Origin: Endomychus coccineus
Lineage: Eukaryota; Arthropoda; Insecta; Coleoptera; Endomychidae
DNA length: 64,000 nucleotides
Reading direction: 5' to 3'
NCBI GenBank assembly: GCA_958510875.1
Contig: OY294067.1
Location: 251,611,736 to 251,675,735 of the forward strand
The notes under the pieces are model-generated. The model worked only from the letters and a program-made list of their open reading frames with translations. It made no database searches and was not told the origin of the DNA. Position numbers and translations under genes: made by a program. This document shows, piece after piece, positions 1-12,900 of this stretch (positions are counted from its first letter, which is position 1; each line of letters opens with the position of its first letter).

Positions 1-234
1 AGTTTTACTTATTTTTTAGGTTATATTCAAGAACTTCCTGTTTAAACAATATCACCAGACGTGAATTGAGTCCTTTATAGTTGCACCCCATTTTTGAGTT
101 TTATTCTAAAAACTTGTTTCCTAATGGATCTGTTTGAAATTTCCGTAAAAATATATAATTCAAATCAAGGTCATCGAAATAATATGGAATTATTTCTAAC
201 ATTCCTTGAACTGTGTGACCATTTTTCTTTGGGT
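1..234. other. No recognisable feature
   Basis: AT-rich sequence. The short open frame crossing it has no recognisable motif and runs into the retroelement tail that follows. Confidence 0.5.
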
Positions 235-432
235 AGGGGAGTGGACATCTTGCCGGATTCTTACCGACTGAAACCCCTCCCCCATGAAGTTAGTTCTTCT
301 TCTCAGAGAGACCCACTGCACTGCGTTCGTTAGTGTCCAATTGTGCCCTAACATATTGCTATCTCCTTATCAGTCCGGTGTATTCTATGAAATTCAGTAG
401 CCTGATATAGGGGATACTTCTGATTTCCTCGA
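235..432 (-). pseudogene. 3' end of RNase H-bearing non-LTR retrotransposon (family C, copy 1)
   Basis: This short stretch is near-identical in layout to 45425-45560 and 59990-60190. Shared landmarks on the + strand are GCCGGA.TCTTACCGACT, AAACCCCTCCC, CACTGCACTGCG.TCGTTAGTGTCC and CAGTCCGGTGTATTCTATG. Read on the minus strand, the longer copies encode an RNase H domain and a cysteine-rich knuckle ending with residues like IPYIRLLNFIE. Only the last residues and the 3' untranslated part survive here. The identity is inferred from the longer copies. Confidence 0.7.
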
Positions 433-719
433 TTTTCAAATCATTCTCTAAGTTACCTTTGACGATAGGTTCCTTGAAAATGTCGCATAATCGTTGTCTT
501 TTGAGGAGAGTCTACATTCATCATTTCCCACCAAGTTAATAAAATGCTTATAATCTGGTCTGTACTCTCAAATTCAAAGAATATTCAAATTTTAATAATT
601 TATCATGTTCTAGTTTATGCATTTTTTTAAAGCATAAAGGGAGCAATGTCTTCATCTCCCGAGTCGAAGTTGGGATACTGCATAATTTGATCGGGTTTTG
701 AATTTGAAGTGTTCCTCAT

Positions 720-869
720 ACAATTGAGAATGTGAACTGAAACTTATACATAAAATAATGATCTTGAATTATAAACTGAATGAGGATATCCGATACAATT
801 GAGAATGTGAACTGAATCGAATACATAAAATAATGGTCTTGAATTTAAACTGGATGAGGATACATCACG
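720..869. repeat. 75-bp tandem duplication, two copies
   Basis: ACAATTGAGAATGTGAACTG begins at 720 and again at 795. Each copy continues with ATACATAAAATAATG.TCTTGAAT and TGAGGATA. There are a few substitutions between copies. No coding potential is seen. Confidence 0.85.
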
Positions 870-2299
870 ATACTTAACTTGATATGTTTAGAAAAATTAT
901 TCATGGCTTTTTTGTTGACTGCATTATTTTCATTTCACTTATAATACAAAATACTTTACAATCCAAAAATGACTAAATATGGATCATATCAAATGAATAT
1001 GTAATGTTATTTTAATTTTTATTTGAAAACTACAGGATCGGTCAAGTATGAATTACAAATTGTCTGTATAGTTTTCGAATAGGGTGACGATATACATTAG
1101 ATTTTTTCTTAAACGTGCTTGTGGACTAATTGAATGAAGAAGGGAAAATGAAATCATAGTATTTGCAGAATATTTAAACCGAAACATTCATTCAGGAAGC
1201 CATTTTGCAACGCACTCTATTCAGTCATAACACTTCTATAAACTTCTATTTACAAGAAAAAACACTTTCCAATCACACAAGAACACCTGAGGAACAAGTG
1301 CAAATATAATTTTCCACAAAAAATAGATAAAAATTTGGTAATTTGTAATATTTAGCACTAATAAGACTAAACGATACTGTCGTGGCTTCTTCTCAACTAT
1401 AATGTTGAGTTCAAATTTATATCGGGAAAAACGCATTTAGCGAGAAATTATCAAGAGTTATAAAACATTCTAAATAAAATTTCACTTCCCGACATTTGTA
1501 AGAGAACAAAATAATCTCTTTCCCAGTTTCTACGTCGTACCTTTGAGGATAAGAATGGAGTATCTCTACCAAATTTAAAACTGACACATGAAAAATAATT
1601 TAAATTTTTGACACCCTCTTTCTTTCAAGCCAATAATTTTTGTAAATCAATAAATTAGGCTAAATCGTCTTATTTTGTTTAAAAATTTGCAGTCAACGAA
1701 ATGACTTGCTTTCTGTATGATAATGCTTGCTCATTCTATCGCCATCTTTGTTGAATTTTTATCGCACTCATCAAATTTGGATATACCACTCTCTTAAACT
1801 CAACCTGTATAAGATCCTAACATCATAGAAACAAAAACTATTTTCAAAGAACGACATCCCTGGCTAATACGTCGGCCGATTTTGTATTACAGAAAATATA
1901 TCCATTACTCAAATCAATAAATAATGATAATAAATGAACCATCGAGTTGACGCTGCGAGAAGTAAGAACGCAGACCCAGCCTTCTATTATCCTGAAAAGT
2001 TATCCATTATTTAGTCATATTATGCTCATAAGATAGCATCTTTCTGGTCAATAAGTATACGCTAGAATAGTACGTTAATCAATATTTCATTAATGAATCG
2101 TGATAAGTGTCAAAATATATAGTTCATTTTGCGGGATTCAATACTATTGGAATATCAGGCGCCTCCTCGCTCACATGTTGTAAAGTCTGAATATAAGGAA
2201 AACTACTAGATACACAGTGGCTCTCGGTTTGACGCAATGCCCCCGGAATGAGACACACGAAGCTCCACAGCGCGGAGTTCTCGCCGTAACCCTCGAAAA
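870..2299. other. No recognisable feature
   Basis: AT-rich sequence with only short uninformative open frames on both strands. I see no transposon motif, tRNA-like box or repeat. Confidence 0.45.
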
Positions 2300-2620
2300 C
2301 CCTTCTCTGGATGACCAGAAGGGGCTTAAAACTTGACACGGGACTCATCATAGGACGCTGTCATCTTAACAAACATCTACAGTTAATGGGAATCGTTGAT
2401 GACCGAGGTAGTGGTAGATGCGGAGAGGCGCATCCTTTTAGAATGTTCAGCACTGGCTTCTCTCAGGTCACAACAGTTCGGCAGTACATGCATGTCGCTT
2501 GAAGCCATAAAAAATATCAGTTCATGCAGAATCCTAACCTTCGGCGTTACTTTAGGCCTGCTGGATTTAGTCTCATATCAAGGAGCTCACAATGGACCCA
2601 ATCAGGCGATCTAAGTGCTC
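2300..2620 (+). pseudogene. C-terminal cysteine-knuckle tail of a non-LTR retrotransposon polyprotein
   Basis: Two overlapping frames (from 2311 and from 2396) together give the tail that follows RNase H in many insect non-LTR polyproteins: a TGH-like start (here IIGRCHLNKHLQLMGI), then VDD, CG.A and, after a +1 frameshift near 2396-2420, an ILLECSALASLRSQQFGS stretch. Intact relatives read L.TGH..L..HL..MG....P.CR.C....E...H.L..C. One frameshift and the loss of part of the cysteine knuckle make it a pseudogene. The upstream RT and RNase H are absent. The motif order is strong evidence, but the exact clade is not resolved. Confidence 0.65.
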
Positions 2621-3849
2621 TGGACTTGTCCGCCCCATTTTAATTTCATCATTAATCAGAATGAAGCCCTACTAACGAATGATTGCGATCCTTGGGAAAA
2701 ATGTTTTTTTTGTTGGACCGAAATATCCTATGTAATTATATACAGCTTTGGTTTTTATACTTTTCAAAACTGAAGCTTATAAACATTTTATTAACATGAT
2801 CGAATATTTCGGAATTGCTGTAGCCGTAGTGTTTAAACATGTCTGTCGAAAAACCTCGGAAGTACATTTTGCTCGAAATCCATTTTAAAAATAAATGTGG
2901 CATTATGGAGTAGGTGCTCTTGAATGATCTAATTGACGTGACGCATTAACAGCATTCTGCACTTTATAATCTGACCCAACTAATCAAGTTTTGTAAGCTG
3001 AACATAGTTCACGATATCTGGTAACTATTCGCGGTGCTATTTCCTATTTCATTTCATTCACATATCAGCGTCATATGAAATTCCAACCAATGCTCTCCTT
3101 CCGAAGGAAATTACATCTTCCTGTTTTGTACTACAGATACTATTGTATCACAGAATGGGTGGTAACTCTTCAGTCATTCGATTCTGTTCCCCATGTCTAT
3201 CAAGACCGGGTATGATACTATTTCAACTGAATTGAAATAGCTTTCAATTCAGAAAACCATTTACGGAGACTGATATTTGTTGATATTATGTTACTGCCAC
3301 ACAAAGTACATTGTAACTGAACAAAACGGCGGATAGAATTAATGATAATTGGCGTAACTTTGTGATATTCCATTTTCAAACAAATGGAAATAGTTTGGTT
3401 ATTTTATACAATATAACTGCGTCTATTAAACCGTTTTCAAAACCTTCCAATGTGAATGTTTTTGAAATGTTACATCTATTTATAGCGATTATTTGAAAAG
3501 AATGAATTACTACTGAAGCATATTCCCATAATCAGAAAAGTACGACAATTTCGGGTATCCTTGTATATAAAGATAAATTAATAATGCTAACATACTGAAG
3601 TAACCTAAATCTAATTGGTTATCAAGTAGATTTTCCGGGTTTTGTGCTCAAATATTTCTATTGATTCTGGAAAATTGAGTCCATTATGTTCACCAGCTAA
3701 ATATAATATAATTATATTACAAAAATCGGGAGCATATAAGTATTTTTTACTTTCGATGCTGGTCCTTTACCTCAGTTACACCTATGACATTCTTGTATTC
3801 CACTCGCATGTTTTACACCCACTTCGAAAGTCTAATCTCCTATACTAGT
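2621..3849. other. No recognisable feature
   Basis: AT-rich, no supported gene. The open frame at 3642-3848 is low-complexity and hydrophobic and resembles nothing known to me. Confidence 0.45.
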
Positions 3850-4233
3850 TTGTACAAGTTATTTATCGGTTGGCCGTTGTACTCTTCGGAAGATAGACTA
3901 GGCTGCCGGAATATTGCAATGTAGTGCTTCTCATTCTAACAATATGTGTTCAGTTTTTTCAGATCCTTTGCCACACTGTCTGCAGGGAAAGTCTCCATTG
4001 TACAGCCCCATTTTGTGGAGGTATCCTCTTATTAGGTTGTGACCAGTAGGGAGATCTATTATTGTTAGGACCTGGTTCCTACTCATATTGAGTTCTTCAG
4101 TTCTGTTTTTCGTCGATTGTTTGATGAATTTTCTCCCGTACATGCGTGAATCTTCGTTCCAGCAGACACTTTTTTTTTGTTTGACCCAGTCCCTTGTACA
4201 TCCTTGGCTAGAGGTAGTATTTAAGTTAAACAA
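3850..4233 (-). pseudogene. C-terminal RNase H/cysteine-knuckle tail of a non-LTR retrotransposon
   Basis: The minus-strand frame from 4233 reads through residues including WNEDSRMYGRKFIKQ, then LPTGHNLIRGYLHKMGLY, then CRQCGKGSEKTEHILLE. This is the TGH..L..HL..MG plus C..C....E..EH.L arrangement downstream of RNase H in insect R1/I/Loa-type polyproteins. The frame stops at 3931, but matching sequence (EALH.NIPAA) continues in the same direction to about 3850, so the stop is a lesion. It is a different family from the copies at 235, 45425 and 59990, because its residues differ throughout. Confidence 0.7.
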
Positions 4234-6240
4234 TAGAACTTTTCACCGATTGACAATCTGGGTATATTCCATGTAACCTCCAATTTCCTCAGAACCAATT
4301 TCTCTTCTGGAAAGAGATTAAAATAATCAAAAAAATGTATTTAGGTTATGTATAATACGGGAATGAGTCAAGCAACAACAAAGAGAGCAGTTGAATAAAG
4401 CTACTCGCATGCATCAATGGAAACATTTATCAGAGAACCATCTTAAAGTAAAACATAAGAACCACTAACATGAAAGGAAACCAGGTCTGAACAATAATAG
4501 GAGATGACACTGCACAAAGTGGAGCTGTACATTAGAGATATTTCCTGCAGATAGTGTGGCACAGGAACTAAAATAGCGAAACACATATTGTCTAAAGCAT
4601 GAGATCGTGAAGATAAGCAATATTCGGGCTATCCTCCGGCAAGTACAACAGCCAACCGAGGCAGACCTGTACATTCGTGCAGGAAACTTTAGTTACGGAG
4701 TGGGTGCAAACCATCCGACTGGAGTGAAATCCTTCATTTTGATAACAAAACCGTACTGGAAACATTGAACAATTACGAGGTTGACTCACTCCATTCCATT
4801 ATACACAAATCGTTATCTATGTGAATATTATAGACGGCAAGTACCACTCACTGACTTACTCTTCACCAAATCGACCGACCGATTGATACTTCTTGTACAG
4901 GTTTTTCAAACGACGTGGGCCCCCGCTAAGAACAAATTTTTCGCAACTCAATTCCAAACGGTTCAAAAAAGATTGACATTTTAGATAGCTAATATACTCA
5001 CTTACAATTTACATGATAAACAGTTCCATAGAATAATGAATCATTATCACAGTTCAGACTATCTATGACAAACAACATAACCACTCAAAAATACAGGTAA
5101 AAATTACATGGTAGGCTGCTGATACATTGACAGTCACATAATGTCCGTGACAGACCATTCCATAACATGGATATTAATTCAAATATACTTTCACATGACA
5201 TAATTTTACGCCTTCAGCTGTTTCTATTCATATGAAATATGCAATGAGTCTTGAAACTTGGGGAATGTTGTCGCGGAAACAGCTAGTGATTGTATATGAT
5301 CCTTCTCAACTGAACTTTTTCACAGATGCCAAATCGACACACAGAAATTATATCACTTCATCTATTACTTTTTATGTAGCAGTTAACCTAAGAGAAATGT
5401 AATGTCTTGTATGTTGTTAAAGATAAAGATTGGTGGAAATTTTTTTCATATCTTCACACCGATAGATAATTTTCATTAAATTCACATTTTGCTAAACACT
5501 TCCACATCGAAATACAACTTTCCTCCAATTATAAATATATTGTTATGATTTCATTTCATAAACGATAAAAATTTAAAAATAATAACTTATCGAACTTGGA
5601 AAATCAGAAAAGGTCAAATAAAAGATATTTATATGGAATTAAAAACAATAGTAAAAGCTAAATAATAGTTAGGATATTAAAATTAACAATGTAAAACAGA
5701 ATAAACAACAATGTAATAGAATAAGAAGTGATAAACAAGAACTTCAGTGAAAGTGAAGAAACGTACTGTGTAACGAAGTAATTAAAGTGATTACAAAACT
5801 ATCATGAGATAGTACAAAACATTGAATAATGTTATAGATATAAGTTAGGATTAGTAAATTTGAGTTATGTAATGTTAAAAGAATGTTATTGATATAGAAT
5901 AGTATGTATTAGATTTAAGAATAAGTAACTGTCAAGAAAACCATAAATATGGGAATAATCATATTAATAATAACCCAATCATAGGTTATATTATACCAAA
6001 GTGTGGGGAAAAATGTAGGCAATATTAATTTAAAAAGAAGGAATCACTATCAATTAAAATAAGTTGAAAATCTCCAATAATTCAAAAATTATAGAATACT
6101 AAATTCTGATTGGTCGAGACGAATCCCTAGTGTCAGGCTGGTAAAAATGACTACTTGTGTCAGTTTAACAACAATTAACTTGGCATTCTTGATATGAAAA
6201 GTAAGCATCTCATTGGTTAATTTTGAAAATGATTGGCGTC
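4234..6240. other. No recognisable gene
   Basis: AT-rich sequence, strongly A-rich on the + strand from 5560 to 6000. No motif-bearing frame or tRNA-like box was found. Confidence 0.45.
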
Positions 6241-6249
6241 GGTTTTGAA

Positions 6250-6290
6250 GGCCTATAAAAGGCATCTGAGGACGGGTCAGGTCAGTTTGC
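6250..6290 (+). promoter_or_regulatory. Putative core promoter: TATA box with initiator-like TCAGTT
   Basis: CCTATAAAAGG at 6251-6261 is followed about 30 bp later by GGTCAGTTTGCATTA (TCAGTT at 6282-6287), the usual arthropod TATA-to-initiator spacing. TGTGGGGAAAAATG at about 6002 upstream could be an LTR start. An A-rich leader with a 142-bp duplication follows. An LTR-retrotransposon promoter is the likeliest reading, but I found no second LTR or gag/pol frame, so a host promoter is not excluded. Confidence 0.4.
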
Positions 6291-6570
6291 ATTAACATCT
6301 AAGTAGAGACTGTTCTTCTCTGGCAACTCACCAAAATTTTCTAACCTAAGTTTATAAAAATAAACATCAGTGAACGCAAGTGTTCCAAACTTCGATAAGT
6401 TCCAAGTAACCGAAGTTAATAAAAAGTTTTGCATTAATATCCAAGCAGAGACTGTGCTTCTCTGGCAACTCACCAAAATCTTCTAACCTAAGTTTATAAA
6501 AATAAACATCAGTGAACGCAAGTGTTCCAAACTTCGATAAGTTCCAAATAACCGAAGTTAATAAAATTTA
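6289..6570. repeat. 142-bp tandem duplication in a leader-like region
   Basis: GCATTAA.AT begins at 6289 and at 6431. Both copies carry TTCTCTGGCAACTCACC, then TCTAACCTAAGTTTATAAA, AACGCAAGTGTTCCAAACTT and ACCGAAGTTAATAAAA. Few differences separate them, so the duplication is fairly recent. It starts at the predicted transcription start. Confidence 0.9.
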
Positions 6571-8681
6571 TTAAAAGTCAACGAGTGTTCCAAGTATCTA
6601 AATCAAGTAAAAGGTTGTAATAACCTCCAATTTATAAGAAGTATCCAACGATTGCCATTCTTCAATATAATTTCAATAAAGCATCGAAAAGTGTTATGTC
6701 TTATCTAAAAGAATAAAACAAAGTATTATCAACAGTTCCTGATTCTCAAGAAGAAGTAACCAAAATTAGTTACCTGTGATTATCGTGAAATAGCATAGTA
6801 TTGTGTAAAACGTGAATCAACGAAATTAAAAAGAAGTAAATTGAACATTGCCAACATTGTTAAACACACTTTTGGATATTATCTAAACGTAAGTTTGTTT
6901 ATAATTTCTACATCATATTATCCGTATTATCTGTAAAGTAAAAGGAAGATTGCTGATTATAACAGTATAAACAAATATTAGTTGTAAGTGATTTTAAGGT
7001 TATATCATAGATCTTGTAAAACATAAAATTCAATTACCGAGATAAAGAAGAGTCATAGAAATTAAATATTGTGAAATTCAAAGAGCATTGTGTTTAATTC
7101 CATATAAAATTATTCTGTAGATAAACTTCAGATAAACTTCAAAAGTTCAAAAACTTCATAAACATTAATTCAAAGTTCAAATACAATCACATTAAAGGAT
7201 AAAAAGCTAGCCGGTAGAATCAAAATATAATTATTAATAACAAATAAAAAAAATACACAGTAAGTATTGTCTTAACACTATATACATCACATTAAGCCAG
7301 TAAAGCTGGAAAAAGCAACCATTTAGAACCAATAGGAATCCTTGACTATAAGAACTCTCAGCTTTGAAGAACTTCGGTTTGCATGCTTTGATTCAAATCC
7401 TCATTCACAGGAATACCTAAATAAATTATTGCACTTTCGTCACATTTGGGTATACTGCAATAATTAGTCTTTGTTTGACAAAACTAAAAGAAGACTAGTA
7501 CATAATCTTCCAAGACCAAAACCAAGATCAATAGCTCGAGATCTTCTTGGTCTTCGCACCTAAGTTCTTCAGATTTCATTTTTAAGTGAATTTTCATTAC
7601 CTGAGAATAGAAAAATGAAGAAGAAGTGGAATTTCTTGTTCTTATTAATTTCCGTTTAAAGAACTAAATAAAAAAATGCTATTGATATTTTTGGTTAAAG
7701 ATTTGGCAGGACATTTCCGAATATATTTTTTTTTGCTTGGATACTTCCTATACATAGAATTCCGAACTTTTCCATTGTATGTTTTTCAAAATGAATTGTT
7801 TAAATACGGAATTGCGTTCAAATCAAATATTTAACATGTCTGATAATGTCTCTCTAGTCTAGATCGATCATTTACATTACAAACTAATATTTCTAAACTC
7901 CTGTTTCGCTCTCTCATTGAGATCATCAGCAGAACTGGAAAGCTTGCAATGTTCCTGAACGATCAATTCTATGGAAGGTATAATAACAGACTAATAAAGT
8001 GCTAAAGATGATCAAAATTATCTAACACCATATACGTCTAGATATCTCACTAAGAAATCCAAACAATGTACAGCATTGACTGATAGATTTTGCAAACTTT
8101 ACAAATGTTACAGGGAATGTGAACTATTTCAGCGCCAGATGGTGACACAAAACAGAGCCAATTGACGTATAAAGAAATATTTATTTATTTCTCAGTTGTT
8201 ACGTAGTTTACATTGTGTGGCTAATTTGGACATATCAACTCAATTCCGAATTTTTTTAATCTGCCTCATAGGTATGTAGTATCAAATAACAAATTGGAAA
8301 GTTTGCTTTGTGGGTCGAAGGATACTCTTAGTCTTCCTTCTGAATTGATTTATGTATGGTCTGATCAAAAATGAAAAGGTTAAAGGTACGAAATATAGGG
8401 AAGTGTTTCAGTAGAAAATGTTTTTGATACTTTGATGAAAATGATATACAAATTTACTAATGGTAAAGAAACAATTATCACAAAGAAAAAAAATTGAAAG
8501 GAAACTTTTATAAAGATACATCTTCAGAGAATATATGAATTCATCTGGTAATAGTACCTAAGGTTTGAAATACAAAATTTAATTTGTTTTATCCAATCTT
8601 AGAATCTACTACATAATTGTATAGGTGTGCATATAGAACATGGGTTATGGGGTAGTCCATCCAGAATACTGCTCTGAATGT
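6571..8681. other. A-rich leader-like sequence, then no recognisable feature
   Basis: 6571-7270 continues the A-rich leader style (many AAGT and CAAGT words). A possible splice donor AACGTAAGT lies near 6887. After 7300 nothing is recognisable on either strand. Confidence 0.35.
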
Positions 8682-9989
8682 ATATGTTACTGTGAATGTC
8701 CGAAGCGGAGTGTATCTTAAGATACACTGGTGTATGTTAACAACCACCAAGCTAGCTGGTGATTGTTTGTTATTTATTCTGTTCTTCATGTTTTCGGTCA
8801 TTCACCAGTGAATGTTATCATACACCACGACGACTTGGTTAATCTTCATTCTCTTCATGATGAGTTAAATTATGAGGATTTAGCAAAGATATCTGCAAAA
8901 CAGAAGTTCGGGTCTGGTTTAAAATGAACTCACAAATTGTTACAATGAATAAAATCATAAAACTATAATAAATAAAACAAATAGAACTTGTTTATTAATC
9001 AAAATCTTAAATCAGTAATACAAATAGCATTACCTGCCAAGTAAGGTAAACAATAACGTACACTTATTATTAATGCTATTGCCCTATTGGCTATAGAATT
9101 TAGAAAATACTCATTCGTTACAACGTACCTACTCATAGGTAATTAGGTATTACAGAATTTTTTGCTATAAGAATTGAAAAAAAACTTATTTATTAGTACA
9201 TGGCAAACTGTTATGGCACTTAGAATTACAATTAACTCCACGAGCTTTTATTTCTTGGTGTTGCATTTTGTGCACAATTGCAACGCTTCTATCCTTGTTT
9301 TCATAATCTTGATTCCAAAGCAAAAATTTCACCCAGTGATATTTTTGCAGAAGAAATTTCAGATATATTGATAAAATTTCTGCTTACAGATGGAAAACTG
9401 ATTTCTAGTATACAGCTGTGATAACATCCCATGTTTTGTAGCCAATTGATAATAGTCACCATCCACATTTGTAACAGATGTAAGGATATTTCTGGAATCT
9501 GTATGCCCTCTGTCGACATCAGGAACACGCAACCTTACAGTATCTCCACATTTTGCAGGAGGAAAATTTGCCTGCGATACTTTAAGCATTTTATTCCTTG
9601 ATCTTGGAATCCAAGTTTCGCTAATTCCATATTTCTTGTAGTTGCCTTTTTTCTGTTGCACAGTAAACATATTTCGGATTCTGATATTCTGCCCTATTAG
9701 CGGTGCGGCGACGGGTGGTCGGCGTGGAAAAAAGAGAGAACAATAACACTCTAACTTTCTCACTTAATTTCGAACAAACACTGGCGTGTGTTAACATTCA
9801 CGTAATTAGTAAATTGCAGTATCTAAGACACACGAAATCGCCTTGGAGTATGTTAACATTCACCGGTGTATGTCCAAAACAAAATAAATATTGAAATAAT
9901 TTCGGACTTACACCATTAATATTGGTGATTGTCGAGATACACTGGTGCATCTTAACATTCACTAATATCGGACATTCACAGTAACATAT
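8682..9989 (-). mobile_element. DNA transposon with inverted termini and KRBA2-like integrase remnant
   Basis: The left end reads ATATGTTACTGTGAATGTCC (8682-8701) and the right end is its inverse complement (to 9989). Similarity continues inward for about 45 bp (AGTG.AT.TTAAGAT.CAC on both sides). If the true end is TGTTAC, the element ends TG...CA like integrase-type elements, with flanks TATA and TATG, an imperfect 4-bp target duplication. Both subterminal regions carry several copies, in both orientations, of a palindromic TATGTTAACATTCAC motif (8727-8745, 8801-8826, 9783-9802, 9848-9872, 9939-9962). At about 1.3 kb, it keeps only the C-terminal part of the integrase gene, so it is an internally deleted, non-autonomous copy. 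Confidence 0.65.
9359..9763 (-). pseudogene. C-terminal fragment of a KRBA2-like (gypsy-integrase-derived) transposase
   Basis: The 134-residue frame contains, in order, MLKVSQANFPPAKCGDTVRL, RVPDVDRG, DSRNIL, then DGDYYQLATKHGMLSQLYTR and NQFSICKQKF. I recognise the block VR..PDVDRG..D.RN.L......D.FY.L.T..G.L..LYSRNQF.VC...F as the C-terminus of KRAB-A domain-containing protein 2-like proteins, an integrase family (GIN/Ginger-related) common as repeats in insects. The catalytic DDE integrase core and its zinc finger are absent, and the first 30 residues look like sequence read through from outside the domain. It sits inside the inverted termini at 8682-9989, which supports a transposon origin. 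It is not functional on its own. Confidence 0.7.
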
Positions 9990-12900
9990 GTAATGGATGA
10001 TGTGGCTCATCGTCACCTATGGGTCGAAAGCCTGCAGCGGTGAAACCAAGCAACTAAACAAACACAGAGTATTAAGTAAGGCTTACACGTAGATGTACTA
10101 CGAGGTCTTGCCCTAAGGTACGGAGAAATTACTGGGTCCAACCCCCTTCATATAGCAATACAGAGGACAGCTAAAAAGACTATGCTTAATATTCGTACAA
10201 GCTATTATTTTTATTGAATTTATTCCTGGTGCCAAATTACTGTCCGCTACATAATATTCAAAGTATGTATCGTAGAATGGAAAGATGCATGTAGGTGTGA
10301 AATATAAGTTAGTGAATCGTTTGAAAGTTTCTTGTCACAAAATTAAGATTTTCGAAAAATATTAAAATCTGAATTGTATAATGTGAAATATGCTCACATT
10401 GATTATTTTGGAATCATATTCATTTTGAATAGCTAAGCGAATATATTCTGAAAGAAATCTGAAAACCATATAATGATTTTTATACAATGTTGAATCAGAG
10501 TATGGAAGGTAGAAAGAGCACGAGAGTTCATTATTTAACAAACGACCCACGAGATATATATCTATGTTGTTATTCTATATGTGTAATGTGTTTTAAGGAT
10601 AATATTAACAGTGCAGCCACATACAGAATAAACAATTCGGGAAATCCAGTCGTTCGGCAAATGCTCTTGTGTAGGTATGTTAGAATTTCTCTTTCGGGGT
10701 TATCGATAATTCAGCGGAGCAAATCCCGTAACTATCCTATATCTCCTCGTGCGATTTATAGCGATAGCACTACGAAACTTTAACTTTGTATGAATAAATG
10801 CGGGTCTTTCATAAATCTCACTTTGTTAGAAATTATTCGTCGAGATAATCACACAAGCAAACTTTTGCTTTCAAATTTGACTAATCGAGATTTATATTTA
10901 ACAAGAATTACTTTTTGACTTCCAAGTTAGTTGTTCCATAATGGATGAAGATTATTCTATTTATTGACCGACAAAAGTTCAGTTCGTTTAATATTCAAGT
11001 AGCAACTCCTCTTCGTATATAGCGATAAATTACTGCTTTCAGTGTTCAATCAGTTGCAAATATGTTTTATCGCTCTGGAAAAGTCTACAAAGGAATAGGC
11101 GAAGAAGTTAATTTATATACACAACTCTTATTTCTTGAATTTTCCAACAGAAATATGACTCATTTATTCAGACGCTTCGGCTTCCGTCACTATTATTTTC
11201 AAAAGGATATTAACGAAAGTACACGTTGGTTCATTATAAATTTCTACTGCCTTTTAGTTTTCTCGAAAAAGGATAATCTGCTCGATATCAAAAATAAATG
11301 GCAATTTACAGTTCATATGATCAATATGGGATATCTAACAACTAACACATTTGCACATTCAATTACAATCTTCGTAGAATGTTGGTAGAACTTGGTAAAA
11401 CAGGATATTTCAAGATATTTAAAATTTAATATAAAGTGGAGACAATAAATGGGGTTGAAGTATCAATATAGGAAACTACATGACCTGACTAAAATAAGAT
11501 AATAGGGTGGTAATATAGAAACTAGTGTTCCCGCTTGAAGAATAGTGTTGCCGCTTGGATAATAGATGATAATAATAATTATTATTATTATCTTATTTTT
11601 CCAAGTAACTACATATATATTGTATGTAATAATCTGGAAAGCTGGTACTTGGGAGCAACTATTAAACTTATTTATAATGTTATTGCACACAAGCCAGGTA
11701 TACCAAGTCCAGCTCAAGATATTACTAGGTTATGTTTGTTTACTGTTCCCTCAGGTCAAAGCCTTATGGGATCATATGCTGCTACGGAGAGTGGAAACCT
11801 TGTTGTAACTATGCTAGAATAGCTACCCTTACTATGCAACTCGAGGGTTGCGGAGGGTGATAATTGCAGGGTTGCACTACAAGGAGTGCCCTGTCGTTGG
11901 TAGAATGGATTATATTTAGCTGCCACCAGTTCCCTTTTGAGATGTTTTAGAGAATAGTTCAGGGAACGAAACTAAACTCGAAGGAGTTCCTCTCTAGTAG
12001 CACTTGGTATAAAATTGTTTAGTAGCGGGGCATTTCCTGGCCGATTTATATACTAGGCTAGTATGACAGCTTCACGTTGTTGAAGATGTTCGGAATGACA
12101 ATCACGACAGGACTGTTCTCTTCCACTATAACGTTATCTAAGGGATGGTGTATCAATGAAGAACAATGCAAACAGTATAAGGTGTATATTGAAAAAAAAA
12201 GTTAATCGTACACAAAAACAATAATACTCACACAGATATATATATAAACATGAAGTGAAAAATATGATAAATTGTCAACAAGAAACAAAACAAAATTTAA
12301 ATTGAACGAAATTAACTTGGTGCAAGTTTCTGAATGGTTTAAATAAAATATATATAATAAATTGATAAAACTTTATCAAGTATGATCAATCAGTGAATTA
12401 TTGATTCGCCTGATATAACGTAGCCAGAGAGTTGTTTCTTTGCAGGCTAACCTTACTTTTGAATTGAATATACCACTCTGATGGAGTGACTAAGGTTATG
12501 AAATGGACCAGAGGGGCCACTGATAGTAAGGTTGAGATTCCAGAAGGGTGATTCTCTAAACAAACAGCTCTGATGCCTTTTTGACAACTACCTGGTTCGC
12601 TTTGTATATATTGATCTATTAAATTGATTCAACAAATTACACAATATAATGAAACCCTAGTTTCCAAGATGAATTCAAACACTTTCACTCAAGTTCGCCG
12701 CTTATGGCTAACTCTCCCTGTCCTTAAGGATCAGGGTCTCAATAGGGGTCTTAAGACCCCTTCAAATTCTGAATAATATACCCTTATGGCAACTTTTAAA
12801 TAATGATCTTTCCCACTAGACCCCCAAATAATTATATAATTGAACCTACACTTACACTAACCCTAATTTCAATTGTACCTATCTTAAGTAGGTCACCTAT

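Noticed and set aside
10487..10783. 98-residue open frame with several Arg/Ser residues
   Set aside because: No recognisable domain and typical of chance frames in this composition.
11062..11388. 108-residue open frame as a possible gene
   Set aside because: No known domain, no codon or context support and no homologous copy in the window; kept only as a remark.
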